Assembly: GCA_015066245.1 (NCBI GenBank)
Contig: SVOS01000001.1
Coordinates: 124,001-188,000, forward strand
Direction: 5' to 3'
From: Oscillospiraceae bacterium
GTDB lineage: Bacteria > Bacillota > Clostridia > Oscillospirales > Acutalibacteraceae
Length of the DNA stretch: 64,000 nt
Part shown: positions 14,833 through 24,495 of the stretch, in pieces
Position numbering within the stretch: position 1 is the first letter of the stretch
Layout: each line of letters opens with the position of its first letter
The notes under the pieces: generated by a model
Databases searched by the model: none
What the model saw: only the letters and a program-made list of their open reading frames with translations
Told to the model about the DNA's origin: nothing
Translations under genes and position numbers: made by a program

Positions 14833-16887
14833 TTACTCAAAAACATATATACTTTCTACACCGATTAAGGCATCAACGTCAATTTTTGCGACAAACTTCT
14901 GGATTGCGGTTGCATCCTTTACGTTGAGCTTGTCTTTGGATATTACATTAGCTGCAAACTCTGTCTTGCCGTCAAATTCCACCATTTTTGCGATGTACTT
15001 CTGGATAAGGGTTGCATCCTTGATGTTTACCTTGCCCGAGAAGTCTGTGTCGCCCATAATAACAGATACCGCAAATGAAACCGTACCTTCGGTAGCCTGA
15101 GGCTCAGTTGTCTGAGGCTGAGTTGTGGTTTCTGTGGGATTTGTAGCAGGCTCAGTGTCCTCTACTCTCTCCCATCTTGCGTAAAGAGCTGTGTGAGCGT
15201 CAAACACCGCTGTGTCCTCAGTTACCTGCTCTCCGCCATTTTTGGATGTAAACCAGCCGACAAAGTTATAACCCTCTCGCTCAGGTGTGGGAAGATAAGC
15301 AAATTTGCCGCCCTTGGCATAATTTTCTGTGAAGATTACATCTGCTGTCTCGGGTGCTAAAGGACAAAGTGTGCCCATATCAACCATGCAAATGTCGCTT
15401 ATAAGGTATTCGCCGGGTCTGTCAAAATAAGGATGCATGTGAGCACCATCGTTAGGCTGTTTTGACATGTCCACGCAAACCTCTGTCCACTCTGTAGAAA
15501 GAGGCACCGAAACCAGGTCAGAAGTATATCCCCAGCGGAAATACATATTTGCTCCCTTAACAGAAGCCTTCACCTTCATACGCAGGAACATATCTTTGTT
15601 GTCGCCTGCATTGTAGTTGTTGTTGATGCCCTCGTTTGTCTGAGTCTTAAAGAGCAAATCTTTGCCTGCACCGCCTGCAGAAGCACCGGTTATTTTTAGC
15701 ATATCCTTGCCGTCGGCACGAAGATACTCAACGGTATAGATATCTTTGTTTCTGCTCTGGTAATAATTTGCGAAGGTGTCCTCTTTAGGTGTCATCATAT
15801 AGTTGGCACCTGAGTAGTTGCCGTAAAAGTTCACCGTAATTATATCGGGAGCCCACACTGCAATAAACTCATAAGCACCACCTGAGACACCGCCGTCTTT
15901 AAGCCATTCGCCGCCGAACTTATAAGTTTCGCCGGGAAGGTAGAGCTTTCTCTGATACTGGTTGTCTACAGTTTCCTGCCAGTTTTTCCAGCCTGCATTG
16001 CCGTAGTAAGTGCCGTCGCACTTTCTGAGAACATTATAGCCCTTGAAGGTATATCCCTCATACTTAAAAGAAGACTCGGGAATTGTAATTGTGCCGTTGG
16101 TATCAACCTTAAAGGAGTTCATTGTACCCTCGCCGCCGTTGGCGTTAAAGGTAAACTGAGATGCTGTGCTTACTGCATTTGTGGGATAGCAGATTTCCTT
16201 GAGCTTTCCGCCGCAGTATGAAATCCATGAATCCAGAGTAACATAGCAGGACATATATGAACCCTTGGCAGAGTCAACCTGAGGAGAATTTGCATGCTTT
16301 GCATAGTAATCTGCTGAGTTGGACCACCACTTGCCGTCTTTCTTTATCTCCATTACAGTAAAGCCTGAGGGCTGGAGTGTGGTAGTAGAGCCGTTATATC
16401 CGATAACAACAGATGCATGAGTGCCTGTATATACAACAACAGGCTTACCCTGAGCGAGCTGGTTGTAGATTTTCTCGTAAGTAGCGGCATTTTTGCCGAT
16501 ACCCTCGGTTACACGAGTCATCTTGACGGGATAAAACTTTGTTAGGTTGTTATAGTCATTAGCGTAGCCGTTGGCTCCGTCTTTGAAAAGTTTTGTCACC
16601 GCATCGCCGCGTTTGAGGTAGTCATAGTCCTTGCCTGCCACACGATAGTTAGTGGTTACACCGCCGTAGGTATAGGTGCCCAGACAGTAGCCCTGCACTG
16701 TAGCCATACTTGACCAATAGCAAAGACCATTGGTGTCATAATCAGGCTGATAAATTCGTGAAATCTGAAATGCAGGAATTTTTGAGTAGCTTGCCGCCGA
16801 AGCCTCGGTTGCACCAAAGCCTGCAAACACAGATACCATCATCACTAATGCAAGTAAAAGACACGAAAGCTTTTTGATTTTCCTCAT
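14833..16887 (-). CDS. Secreted C39-like cysteine-peptidase-fold protein with InlB repeats and a C-terminal dockerin
   Basis: A 684-residue exported modular protein. Signal peptide at 1-31 (ends TEASAA). Residues 33-260 look like the papain-like peptidase_C39-type fold, with putative catalytic C56 in GLCYWSS and H157 in GTHASVVIGYNG. An InlB/Listeria-Bacteroides-like repeat follows (about 272-385), then a beta-sandwich-like region, a second InlB-type repeat ending YARWERV, a Pro/Thr/Gln linker and a type I dockerin at the C-terminus. The first dockerin loop, DTDFSGKVNIKD, keeps the calcium ligands; the second (ANVISKDKLNVKD) has lost its leading Asp. GGAGG fixes the start at 16887 rather than the upstream in-frame codon. 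It is predicted to be part of a cohesin-dockerin surface assembly. Confidence 0.82.
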   Translation of the reverse strand: MRKIKKLSCLLLALVMMVSVFAGFGATEASAASYSKIPAFQISRIYQPDYDTNGLCYWSSMATVQGYCLGTYTYGGVTTNYRVAGKDYDYLKRGDAVTKLFKDGANGYANDYNNLTKFYPVKMTRVTEGIGKNAATYEKIYNQLAQGKPVVVYTGTHASVVIGYNGSTTTLQPSGFTVMEIKKDGKWWSNSADYYAKHANSPQVDSAKGSYMSCYVTLDSWISYCGGKLKEICYPTNAVSTASQFTFNANGGEGTMNSFKVDTNGTITIPESSFKYEGYTFKGYNVLRKCDGTYYGNAGWKNWQETVDNQYQRKLYLPGETYKFGGEWLKDGGVSGGAYEFIAVWAPDIITVNFYGNYSGANYMMTPKEDTFANYYQSRNKDIYTVEYLRADGKDMLKITGASAGGAGKDLLFKTQTNEGINNNYNAGDNKDMFLRMKVKASVKGANMYFRWGYTSDLVSVPLSTEWTEVCVDMSKQPNDGAHMHPYFDRPGEYLISDICMVDMGTLCPLAPETADVIFTENYAKGGKFAYLPTPEREGYNFVGWFTSKNGGEQVTEDTAVFDAHTALYARWERVEDTEPATNPTETTTQPQTTEPQATEGTVSFAVSVIMGDTDFSGKVNIKDATLIQKYIAKMVEFDGKTEFAANVISKDKLNVKDATAIQKFVAKIDVDALIGVESIYVFE

Positions 16888-16920
16888 AAAAACGCCTCCT
16901 TGAAAGATATTTATATAAAA

Positions 16921-16950
16921 AGTATAACTCATATCACAAAAGCCTGTCAA
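16921..16950 (-). promoter_or_regulatory. Promoter of the dockerin-protein gene
   Basis: TTGACA, 18 nt and TATACT on the minus strand, about 34 nt before the start codon at 16887. Confidence 0.7.
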
Positions 16951-16976
16951 CACAAAGATTTTGTCTTCTTCGGGTG

Positions 16977-17005
16977 TTGAAATACTCAAATAAATATGGT
17001 AAAAT
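16977..17005 (+). promoter_or_regulatory. Promoter of hisS-aspS
   Basis: TTGAAA, 17 nt and TAAAAT. The start point would be near 17012, which excludes an in-frame start codon at 16996 and supports GTG 17047. No T-box leader fits in the remaining 35 nt. Confidence 0.6.
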
Positions 17006-17046
17006 TAATAATTAATGATTTCTATGTTTTGAAAGGGGAGCTTAAA

Positions 17047-18342
17047 GTGGCTCTTATCACAAAAAAGCTCAGAGGCACCGAGGATGTACTGCCCTCTGAG
17101 AGCTATCGTTGGCAATTTTTAGAAAATATAATGAGAGAACAGGCTCGTGTTTACGGTTTTTCTGAAATCCGCACCCCTGTTTTTGAAAACACTCAGCTTT
17201 TTCAGCGTTCTGTAGGCGAAACTACCGACGTTGTTCAGAAGGAAATGTACACCTTCGATACAAAGGGCGGCGAGTCTGTTACCCTGCGTCCCGAAGGCAC
17301 AGCAGGTGCCGCTCGTGCTCTGCTTGAGCATGGTGTATACAACGACGGTCTTCCCGTTAAGGCAAGCTACTTTGTGTCCTGCTACCGCTACGAAAAGCCC
17401 CAGGCAGGCAGACTCAGAGAGTTTCACCAGTTTGGTCTTGAAGTGTACGGCACATCAAAGCCTGTGGCTGATGCCGAGCTTATCTGTGCGGCTGCTTCAA
17501 TTTTCTCAAGACTCGGCATTGACGATTTAAGCCTTGAGATTAACTCTATCGGTTGTCCCAAGTGCCGTGCAAAGTACCACGCTGCACTTAAAGAATATTT
17601 TGCATCTCACGAAGCTGAGCTTTGCGACACATGCAAAGGCAGACTTGAGAGAAACCCCATGAGAATCTTAGACTGCAAAAGCAAGATTTGCTCTGCTATC
17701 GCTAAGGATGCTCCTGTGATTTTAGACTATCTTTGCGATGAATGCGAAGAACATTTTAAAGGCGTAAAGGCTTGTCTTGACATAGCAGGTATGAAATATA
17801 CCGTTAACCCCAGAATAGTTCGCGGTCTTGATTACTATACTAAGACAGTGTTTGAGTTTGTAAGCGGCAGCATCGGCTCACAGTCCACAGTTTGCGGCGG
17901 CGGCCGTTATGACGGTCTTATCGAGGAGCTTGGCGGTCAGCCTCTCCCCTCTTTGGGCTTTGCATTAGGTATGGAAAGACTCCTGCTTCTTCTTGACAAT
18001 AAGGGCATTGAGATTCCCAAAGACGAGCCCTGTGCACTTTATGTTGCAGCTTTAGGCGAAAATGCCGAGGCTAAGGCTTTCTCTCTTGTCAAGGATTTAA
18101 GAGATGCGTCCCTGCACGCTCAGTACGATATCGTAGGCAGGGGCTTAAAGGCTCAGATGAAATACGCAAACAAAATCGGCGCTTTATTTAGCCTTGTTCT
18201 GGGTGATAATGAAATCGAGGAAAACAAAGCAAACCTCAAGAATATGAACACCGGCGAACAGGTTGAGATTTCTCTTGGCGATAACTTTGTTTCTCAGTTT
18301 ACCGCCATTTATCTTGACGGCAAAACAGGCTCTATAGTTTAA
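17047..18342 (+). CDS. hisS: Histidine--tRNA ligase
   Basis: A 431-residue class II aminoacyl-tRNA synthetase that charges tRNA-His. Motif 1 is near RGTEDVLP, motif 2 is RPEGTAGAARA, the histidine-specific signature is RGLDYYTKTVFEF, and motif 3 is SLGFALGMERL, followed by the anticodon-binding domain. A Cys-rich insertion (CPKCRAKY ... CDTCKGR ... CDECEEHF) is typical of the bacterial form. The GTG start is preceded by AAGGGGAG. It lies 27 nt before aspS, a pairing common in Firmicutes. Confidence 0.97.
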   Translation: MALITKKLRGTEDVLPSESYRWQFLENIMREQARVYGFSEIRTPVFENTQLFQRSVGETTDVVQKEMYTFDTKGGESVTLRPEGTAGAARALLEHGVYNDGLPVKASYFVSCYRYEKPQAGRLREFHQFGLEVYGTSKPVADAELICAAASIFSRLGIDDLSLEINSIGCPKCRAKYHAALKEYFASHEAELCDTCKGRLERNPMRILDCKSKICSAIAKDAPVILDYLCDECEEHFKGVKACLDIAGMKYTVNPRIVRGLDYYTKTVFEFVSGSIGSQSTVCGGGRYDGLIEELGGQPLPSLGFALGMERLLLLLDNKGIEIPKDEPCALYVAALGENAEAKAFSLVKDLRDASLHAQYDIVGRGLKAQMKYANKIGALFSLVLGDNEIEENKANLKNMNTGEQVEISLGDNFVSQFTAIYLDGKTGSIV

Positions 18343-18369
18343 ATATTTATCCTTTAAGGAGGTTTTAAT

Positions 18370-20157
18370 ATGGCAGAATTTATGACAGGACTTAAAAGAA
18401 CCAACTACTGCGGCGAGCTTCGCAGTTCTGATATCGGCAAAACCGTAACTCTTTGCGGTTGGGTTCAGCGTCAGCGAGATTTAGGTGCTCTTATCTTCAT
18501 TGATTTAAGGGACCGCACAGGTATTACTCAGCTTGCTTTTGATGACAACACCGACAAAGCTATCTTTGACAAGGCTTTCTCAGTAAGAAGCGAATATGTG
18601 CTTTGCGCAGTTGGCGAGGTTAGAGAGCGTAGTTCTAAAAATCCCGACATTCCCACAGGCGATATTGAGGTGGCAGTAACTGACCTTAGAATTTTATGTG
18701 CTGCACATACTCCTCCCTTTGAGATAGTGGATAATCTCAACACAAACGAGGAGCTCCGCCTTAAGTACCGTTATCTTGATTTAAGACGTAAGCCTTTACA
18801 GGACAACATCATTATGCGTTCTGTTCTTGCAAAATCCGCAAGAGACTATTTCTATGAGAACGGCTTTATCGAGATTGAAACTCCCATGATGATCAAGTCC
18901 ACTCCCGAGGGTGCTCGCGATTATCTCGTTCCCTCCAGAATACATCAGGGCAAGTTCTACGCTCTGCCCCAGTCCCCCCAGATTTACAAGCAGCTTTTAA
19001 TGCTCTCAGGCTTTGACAGATATATTCAGCTTGCACGTTGCTTCAGAGACGAAGACCTCAGAGCTGACCGTCAGCCCGAATTTACTCAGATTGATATGGA
19101 GCTTTCTTTTGTTGATGTTGAGGATATCCTCGAGATTAACGAAGGCCTTATGAAACGTGTGTTCAAGGATGTTTTAGGCAAAGACCTTGAGACTCCCTTT
19201 GAGCGTATGACCTATAAGGATGCCATGGAGCGTTTCGGCTCTGATAAGCCCGACATCCGCTTTGGCATGGAGATTCAGGATGTTTCTGACCTTGTTAAGG
19301 ACTCCGACTTCGGCGTATTTGCCTCTGCTATTGAAGCAGGCGGTTCTGTAAGAGCAATTGTGGCAAAAAACAGTGCTTCTACTCTTACAAGAAAAGAAAT
19401 CGACAAGCTTACAGAGTTTGTAAGAGGTATCGGTGCAAAGGGCCTTGCCTTTGTTCGCTGGCTTGACGATGCGCCTGCCTGCTCCTTTGCAAAATTCATG
19501 AAGGAAGGCGAGCTTGAGGCAATCCTCGATAAAGTTGGTGCAGAAAAGGGCGACGTTGTACTCTTTGTTGCTGACAAAACAAGCACCGTTCTCTCTACAT
19601 TAGGCGCTTTAAGACTTACGGTTGCAAAGAAGCTCGACATCATCCCCGATGAGTTTAAGTTCCTCTGGATTGTTGACTTCCCCTTCTTCGAGAAGGACGA
19701 AGAAAGCGGCGAGTGGCTTGCAATGCACCATCCCTTTACAATGCCCAAGGAAGAATGCCTTGAGTTTCTTGACACCGACCCCTCAAAGGTTATCGCCAAG
19801 GCTTATGACCTCACACTTAACGGTACAGAGCTTTCTTCAGGCTCAATCCGTATCACCGACTACGAGCTCCAGCAGAGAATGTTCAGAGCTTTGAAGCTTA
19901 CTGATGAAGAGATCGAGGCAAAGTTCGGATTCCTTGTAGAAGCTTACAAATACGGTGCTCCACCCCACGGCGGTATGGGCATCGGCTTAGACCGACTTGC
20001 TATGATTCTCTCGGGTGCTGAGTCACTGAGAGATGTCACCGCATTCCCCAAGGTTCAGAACGCAAGTGAGCTTATGAGCCAGTGTCCCTCTCCTGTTGAT
20101 GCAGAAAGCCTTGAGGCTTTAGGCATTGCAGTTGTTGCAAAGGCAGAAGAAGAATAA
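18370..20157 (+). CDS. aspS: Aspartate--tRNA ligase
   Basis: A 595-residue class II synthetase of the bacterial type. An OB-fold anticodon-binding domain (about 1-130) is followed by the catalytic core with FIEIETPMM, motif 2 near FRDEDLRADRQPEFTQID and motif 3 GIGLDRLAMIL. The GAD insertion domain lies at about 290-420. It charges tRNA-Asp, and tRNA-Asn too if the species uses the indirect route; discrimination cannot be read from the sequence by eye. TAAGGAGG precedes the ATG. It is the second gene of the hisS operon, ended by the terminator at 20189-20222. Confidence 0.97.
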   Translation: MAEFMTGLKRTNYCGELRSSDIGKTVTLCGWVQRQRDLGALIFIDLRDRTGITQLAFDDNTDKAIFDKAFSVRSEYVLCAVGEVRERSSKNPDIPTGDIEVAVTDLRILCAAHTPPFEIVDNLNTNEELRLKYRYLDLRRKPLQDNIIMRSVLAKSARDYFYENGFIEIETPMMIKSTPEGARDYLVPSRIHQGKFYALPQSPQIYKQLLMLSGFDRYIQLARCFRDEDLRADRQPEFTQIDMELSFVDVEDILEINEGLMKRVFKDVLGKDLETPFERMTYKDAMERFGSDKPDIRFGMEIQDVSDLVKDSDFGVFASAIEAGGSVRAIVAKNSASTLTRKEIDKLTEFVRGIGAKGLAFVRWLDDAPACSFAKFMKEGELEAILDKVGAEKGDVVLFVADKTSTVLSTLGALRLTVAKKLDIIPDEFKFLWIVDFPFFEKDEESGEWLAMHHPFTMPKEECLEFLDTDPSKVIAKAYDLTLNGTELSSGSIRITDYELQQRMFRALKLTDEEIEAKFGFLVEAYKYGAPPHGGMGIGLDRLAMILSGAESLRDVTAFPKVQNASELMSQCPSPVDAESLEALGIAVVAKAEEE

Positions 20158-20188
20158 TTTATTGACTTTAATTCATTCACATACAGAA

Positions 20189-20222
20189 AAAGCAGACACC
20201 TAAAAAGTGTCTGCTTTCTTTT
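20189..20222 (+). terminator. hisS-aspS terminator
   Basis: Stem AAAGCAGACAC/GTGTCTGCTTT with a 7-nt loop, followed by T-rich sequence. Confidence 0.88.
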
Positions 20223-20236
20223 TGTGTCAAAAACAG

Positions 20237-20262
20237 ACCGCCACCCTTTATAGGGTGGCGGT
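20237..20262 (-). terminator. oppA terminator
   Basis: Stem ACCGCCACCC/GGGTGGCGGT. On the minus strand it is followed by a T run and lies 53 nt past the oppA stop. Confidence 0.8.
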
Positions 20263-20314
20263 GCCTATCTCAGTCGTTATCTGGTTGAATAAAAACCGAT
20301 TAATTCAGATTAAA

Positions 20315-22120
20315 TTACTCGGCGATGCTTGCGTACATGAAGTACTTGAAGCCGAGGGGGCTAGCGAAGAAGCCTTCGATATCGCTATCACACATGAACT
20401 GATCTGTGTAATAGTATACAGGGCAGATAGCACCTGTGGACATGAGAATGTTCTCAGCCTCGTGCATGAGTGCAAATCTTTCCTCAGCATCTTTGCTTGA
20501 CTTAACCTTATCGATGATTACATCGTAAGACTCTGCCCATGTGAGACCGTCCTTACCGTCATAGGAGTAGCCCTTGTAAGAAGCGTGAGCGTCCTTACCA
20601 AGCTGACAGTCGTTGTTACCGGAAGAAGTAATCCACATATCGAGGAAGGAGATAGGATCGTTGTAGTCGCCTAACCAACCGTTTCTTGCGATAGAGTAGT
20701 TACCAGCCTTACGTGTGTCAAGGAATGTACCCCACTCCTGAACTTCGATCTTCATCTCGATGCCGTAAGTCTTGAATGTATCCTTCATGTAAGCAGCGAG
20801 AGCCTCGTGGCCTGTGCCTTCATTTGTGATGTATGTGATTGTGGGGAAGCCTGTTACGATGCCGTCAGCAACTGTGAACTTGCCGCTGGACTTAGCAACT
20901 GCCTCAAGAAGTGCAAGAGCTTCTTCTGTGTTCTTTGTGTAATCTTCTTCTGCAACGCTGAAGTAACCCTTACCGTCGCCGTTGAAGCCATTCTTAGAAC
21001 GGAACTCAGAGCCGTCGGGCTCTGTAAGACCCATTGCTACGAAGGAGTCAGCAGGAACCTGACCTGCCTGACCGATTGCATCTACGATGTAGTTTCTGTC
21101 AAGGAAGAGGCCGAGAGCCTTTCTGATGGAAACTTTCTCTTCCTCTGTAAAGCCGTCGAATGTAGCGTCATTTACGTTGAAAGATACATAGTATGTACCG
21201 AGCTGACCTGTAACCTGATACTCATCGGGATACTGGTTCTCGATAACTTCGATCTGATCGTTGGGAACGGAGTCGATGAAGTCATAGGAGCCGCTCTGGA
21301 AGTTAGCATAGAGGGAGTTGTCATCCTCGTTGAAAGGCCATACAAGAGACTTTGTAACAACCTTGTCAGCGTCGTGATAATACTCGTTCTTCTCCATTGT
21401 GAGCTCTGCCTGTGTGAAGCCTGTTACCTTGTAGGGGCCGTTACCGATGTAAGACTCAGCCTTTGTAGCCCAGTTCTCGGGGTTAGCGTCTACGATATCC
21501 TGCTTAACGGGCATGTATGCGGGGAATGCGAGAAGCTCTGCAAAGTAAGGAACGTCAACTGTAGCAACGATTGTGAGGGACTTGCCGTCCTCAGAAGCTG
21601 TTACGTTGAGCTTTGCATCGGGGTTAACGTAGTTACCGTCAGCATCTGTCTCCCACATTGCTGCATAACCGTCGATAAGCTCGAACATGTAGCAGTAGTC
21701 TGCTGCTAAAGCAGGAGAAGCTGCTCTGTTCCAAGCGTATACGAAGTCAGCTGCTGTGAGGTCTGTGCCGTCAGACCACTTGAGGCCGTCCTTGAGCTCG
21801 TATGTGTAAGAAACCATACCGTTGTCAAGCGCTACTGCCTCAGGAATCTCTTTTGCACAGTCAGCAACGATGTTGAGCTTACCGTCAGCATCCTGCTGGT
21901 AGCCTGTAAGGCCTGCAAAAGCGTGGATGATGTAAGTTGCACCGTCTACTGCGGAGTTAAGTGCGGGGTCGATTGTGTCAGGATAACCGCCGGCAGAAAT
22001 TGTGATCTTGTCAGCAATCTTTCTCTCGCCGGTTGTGCTGCCGCCATCACCGGAACAACCGGCAAGAGCTAAGCAAAGTACCATTGCAAGTGCAAGGATA
22101 AGTGCAAGTGTCTTTTTCAT
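20315..22120 (-). CDS. oppA: Oligopeptide ABC transporter substrate-binding lipoprotein
   Basis: A 601-residue SBP_bac_5 (OppA/DppA) family lipoprotein that captures peptides outside the membrane. Its lipobox ends at Cys22 (LALAGC). The family signature region WSDGTDLTAADFVYAWNRA is visible at about 110-130. AGGAGG precedes ATG 22120; six in-frame residues upstream are excluded. It follows oppF after a 361-nt gap filled with palindromic repeats, so it is probably expressed from its own promoter and not only by read-through from oppBCDF. It is transcribed last, unlike the classical oppA-first order. Confidence 0.94.
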   Translation of the reverse strand: MKKTLALILALAMVLCLALAGCSGDGGSTTGERKIADKITISAGGYPDTIDPALNSAVDGATYIIHAFAGLTGYQQDADGKLNIVADCAKEIPEAVALDNGMVSYTYELKDGLKWSDGTDLTAADFVYAWNRAASPALAADYCYMFELIDGYAAMWETDADGNYVNPDAKLNVTASEDGKSLTIVATVDVPYFAELLAFPAYMPVKQDIVDANPENWATKAESYIGNGPYKVTGFTQAELTMEKNEYYHDADKVVTKSLVWPFNEDDNSLYANFQSGSYDFIDSVPNDQIEVIENQYPDEYQVTGQLGTYYVSFNVNDATFDGFTEEEKVSIRKALGLFLDRNYIVDAIGQAGQVPADSFVAMGLTEPDGSEFRSKNGFNGDGKGYFSVAEEDYTKNTEEALALLEAVAKSSGKFTVADGIVTGFPTITYITNEGTGHEALAAYMKDTFKTYGIEMKIEVQEWGTFLDTRKAGNYSIARNGWLGDYNDPISFLDMWITSSGNNDCQLGKDAHASYKGYSYDGKDGLTWAESYDVIIDKVKSSKDAEERFALMHEAENILMSTGAICPVYYYTDQFMCDSDIEGFFASPLGFKYFMYASIAE

Positions 22121-22201
22121 TGTGTTTCCTCCTGTCAAATTTTGTCATTCTGCAACCAGACAGAACAGACTGAATATAAATCAACGTGATTGATTTCAAT
22201 G

Positions 22202-22380
22202 TAGTGTGCCGAGGGTGCGTAGTCCGAGAATATCAACTGCGAACGGTAATTTGCCGACAAGTATGCAAGTGTTTCACATTTGCATACAGGCAAATTTCGT
22301 GAGTGGGTAGATATTCGAGGAAATACGAAGCACCAACGAGGCATGACTAATTAGTGTGCCGAAGGTGTATAGTCTCGGCA
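22202..22380. repeat. Long imperfect palindrome plus extra end copy in the oppF-oppA gap
   Basis: A roughly 147-nt imperfect palindrome centred near 22274 (core arms GTATGCAAGTG and CATTTGCATAC) begins TAGTGTGCCGAGGGTGCG. It is followed at 22351 by another copy of its left end (TTAGTGTGCCGAAGGTG). The layout of left end, inverted end and extra left end matches the element at 14626-14789. The 22121-22481 gap has no supported gene. Confidence 0.55.
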
Positions 22381-22481
22381 ATTCCTAGCAAACAGCTCTT
22401 AATATCAATCGCGGCGAAGCCGCCACCAACATTTTTTCACTATTCACTATTCTCTTTTCACTGATTTGTGCTCGGCGCACA

Positions 22482-23450
22482 TTAAAGATTCCAGCAAGCA
22501 ACAAAATGCTCGGGTGCAACCTCTTTGAGCTGGGGGTTCTCCTCTGCGCACTTTGCGGTTGCTCTGGGGCAACGTGTACGGAAAGGACAACCTGTGGGCA
22601 TATTGAGGGGAGAAGGTACGTCGCCCTCAAGAACAATACGCTTGTGATTCTTAGCGTAATCAGGGTCGGGAATGGGAACTGCAGAAAGCAGTGAAATTGA
22701 GTAAGGATGTGCAGGATTATTATAAATCTCATTTGCAGGACCCATCTCAACGATATGACCTAAGTACATAACTGCAATTCTGTCAGAAATATGCTTAACA
22801 ACCAAAAGGTCATGAGCAATAAACAGATAAGTAAGACCTAAAGTCTCCTGCAATTCCTCAAACATATTGATAATCTGAGCCTGAATGGAAACGTCAAGAG
22901 CAGAAACGGGCTCGTCGCAGATGATGCACTTGGGATTAACGGCAAGTGCTCTTGCGATACCGATACGCTGTCTCTGGCCGCCTGAGAATTCGTGAGCATA
23001 ACGGCTTGCGTGCTCAGAGTTAAGACCAACTGTCTTTAAGAGCTCGTTGATTTTCTCGTTTCGCTCAGCCTTTGTTTTGTAAAGCTTGTGGATATCAAGG
23101 GGCTCGCCAACGATATCTGCAACCGTCATACGGGGGTCAAGGGATGAGTAGGGGTCCTGGAATACCATCTGAACCTTTTTTCTCATCTCATTTACGTCTT
23201 TTTTTGTTTTGATAACATTGCCGTCGTAAATAACCTCGCCGCTTGTGGGCTCGTAAAGGTGAAGAATACTTCTGCCAACTGTGGTTTTACCGCAACCGGA
23301 CTCACCAACAAGACCTAAGGTTTCACCTTCTTTGATTGCAAAGCTTACGCCGTCAACTGCCTTAAGCTTTTTGCTGCCGAAGAGACCGGAAGGAATATTA
23401 AAGTGCTGCTTAAGGTCTTTAACCTCCAGCAAATACTTGCTGTTACTCAT
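22482..23450 (-). CDS. oppF: Oligopeptide ABC transporter ATPase OppF
   Basis: A 322-residue ABC ATPase that, with OppD, powers peptide import. Walker [10 protein letters not shown] at 49-57, signature SGGQRQR and Walker [13 protein letters not shown] are present, as is the C-terminal oligo_HPY extension with its Cys cluster ([15 protein letters not shown]), which carries an Fe-S cluster in some relatives. ATG 23450 overlaps the oppD stop by 8 nt, indicating translational coupling; an in-frame upstream extension is rejected. Confidence 0.96.
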   Translation of the reverse strand: MSNSKYLLEVKDLKQHFNIPSGLFGSKKLKAVDGVSFAIKEGETLGLVGESGCGKTTVGRSILHLYEPTSGEVIYDGNVIKTKKDVNEMRKKVQMVFQDPYSSLDPRMTVADIVGEPLDIHKLYKTKAERNEKINELLKTVGLNSEHASRYAHEFSGGQRQRIGIARALAVNPKCIICDEPVSALDVSIQAQIINMFEELQETLGLTYLFIAHDLLVVKHISDRIAVMYLGHIVEMGPANEIYNNPAHPYSISLLSAVPIPDPDYAKNHKRIVLEGDVPSPLNMPTGCPFRTRCPRATAKCAEENPQLKEVAPEHFVACWNL

Positions 23451-24480
23451 TAACTTCCGCCTCCTCTTTGTAGAGAGTCTCAACTTCTGCTACAGTCATT
23501 TTGCCCTCGTCAATTCTATTTTTAACATGGTTCCAGCATCTGGCGTAGTGAGTGCCGCCTTCACAGATAAGCTTAGGATTAGTCTCAAGACAAATCTTCA
23601 TAGCAGCGTCACAACGGGGAGCAAAGGGACAGCCTGCAGGAAGATTAAGCAGGTCAACCGCATTACCGCCGATAGGCTGGAGCTTGGTTTTTTCATCGCT
23701 AACAGTGGGGATTGAACGCATAAGGCCGAGAGTATACTCGTGCTTGGGATTGTAGAAAATCTCCTCAGCAGTACCTCTTTCGCAAATCTGGCCTGCGTAC
23801 ATAACGATAACCTCGTCGCACATTTCAGCAACAACGCCAAGGTCATGAGTAATAAGGATAATTGCCATGCCCAGCTTCTTCTGAAGGTCCTTCATAAGGT
23901 CAAGAATCTGAGCCTGGATTGTAACGTCAAGAGCAGTTGTGGGCTCGTCAGCAATAAGGATATCGGGCTCACAAGCAAGTGCCATAGCAATCATAACACG
24001 CTGTCTCATACCACCGGAGAACTGGTGGGGATACTGCTTGATACGCTTTTCGGGCTCGTTAACACCAACAAGTGTGAGCATCTCAATAGCACGAGCCTTA
24101 GCCTCTTTGCGGTTACGGTCTGTATGAAGCATAATGGCTTCCATAAGCTGGTCGCCGATTGTAAATACGGGATTAAGGCTTGTCATGGGGTCCTGGAAGA
24201 TAATAGAAATCTTGTTACCTCTGATTTTAGCCATACCTTTTTCTTTAATATCTACAAGCTCCTGGCCTTCAAGCTTAATGCTGCCGCCAACAATTTTGCC
24301 GGGGTTAGCAAGAATCTGAAGCACAGAATATGCAGATACAGATTTACCTGAACCGGATTCACCAACAATACCCAGAACTTTGCCTTTCTGAACCTCGTAG
24401 GAAACGCCGTTAACGGCCTTTACCTCGCCTGCAGGTGTAAAGAAGGAAGTTCTGAGGTTTTCAACTTTAAGTAAACTCAT
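23443..24480 (-). CDS. oppD: Oligopeptide ABC transporter ATPase OppD
   Basis: A 345-residue ABC ATPase paired with OppF. Walker A GESGSGKS is at 40-47, the signature is FSGGMRQR, Walker [13 protein letters not shown], and the C-terminal oligo_HPY segment has [15 protein letters not shown]. It lies 15 nt after oppC and overlaps oppF by 8 nt (ATGAGTAA). Length is normal. Confidence 0.96.
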   Translation of the reverse strand: MSLLKVENLRTSFFTPAGEVKAVNGVSYEVQKGKVLGIVGESGSGKSVSAYSVLQILANPGKIVGGSIKLEGQELVDIKEKGMAKIRGNKISIIFQDPMTSLNPVFTIGDQLMEAIMLHTDRNRKEAKARAIEMLTLVGVNEPEKRIKQYPHQFSGGMRQRVMIAMALACEPDILIADEPTTALDVTIQAQILDLMKDLQKKLGMAIILITHDLGVVAEMCDEVIVMYAGQICERGTAEEIFYNPKHEYTLGLMRSIPTVSDEKTKLQPIGGNAVDLLNLPAGCPFAPRCDAAMKICLETNPKLICEGGTHYARCWNHVKNRIDEGKMTVAEVETLYKEEAEVNE

Positions 24481-24495
24481 TATTTAAGAACCTCC

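Noticed and set aside
16996..17046. An upstream in-frame start for hisS
   Set aside because: It would begin inside the predicted promoter; GTG 17047 has the ribosome-binding site and the family-typical N-terminus.
17006..17046. T-box leader for hisS-aspS
   Set aside because: Only about 35 nt of leader is available and no T-box motif or specifier stem is seen.
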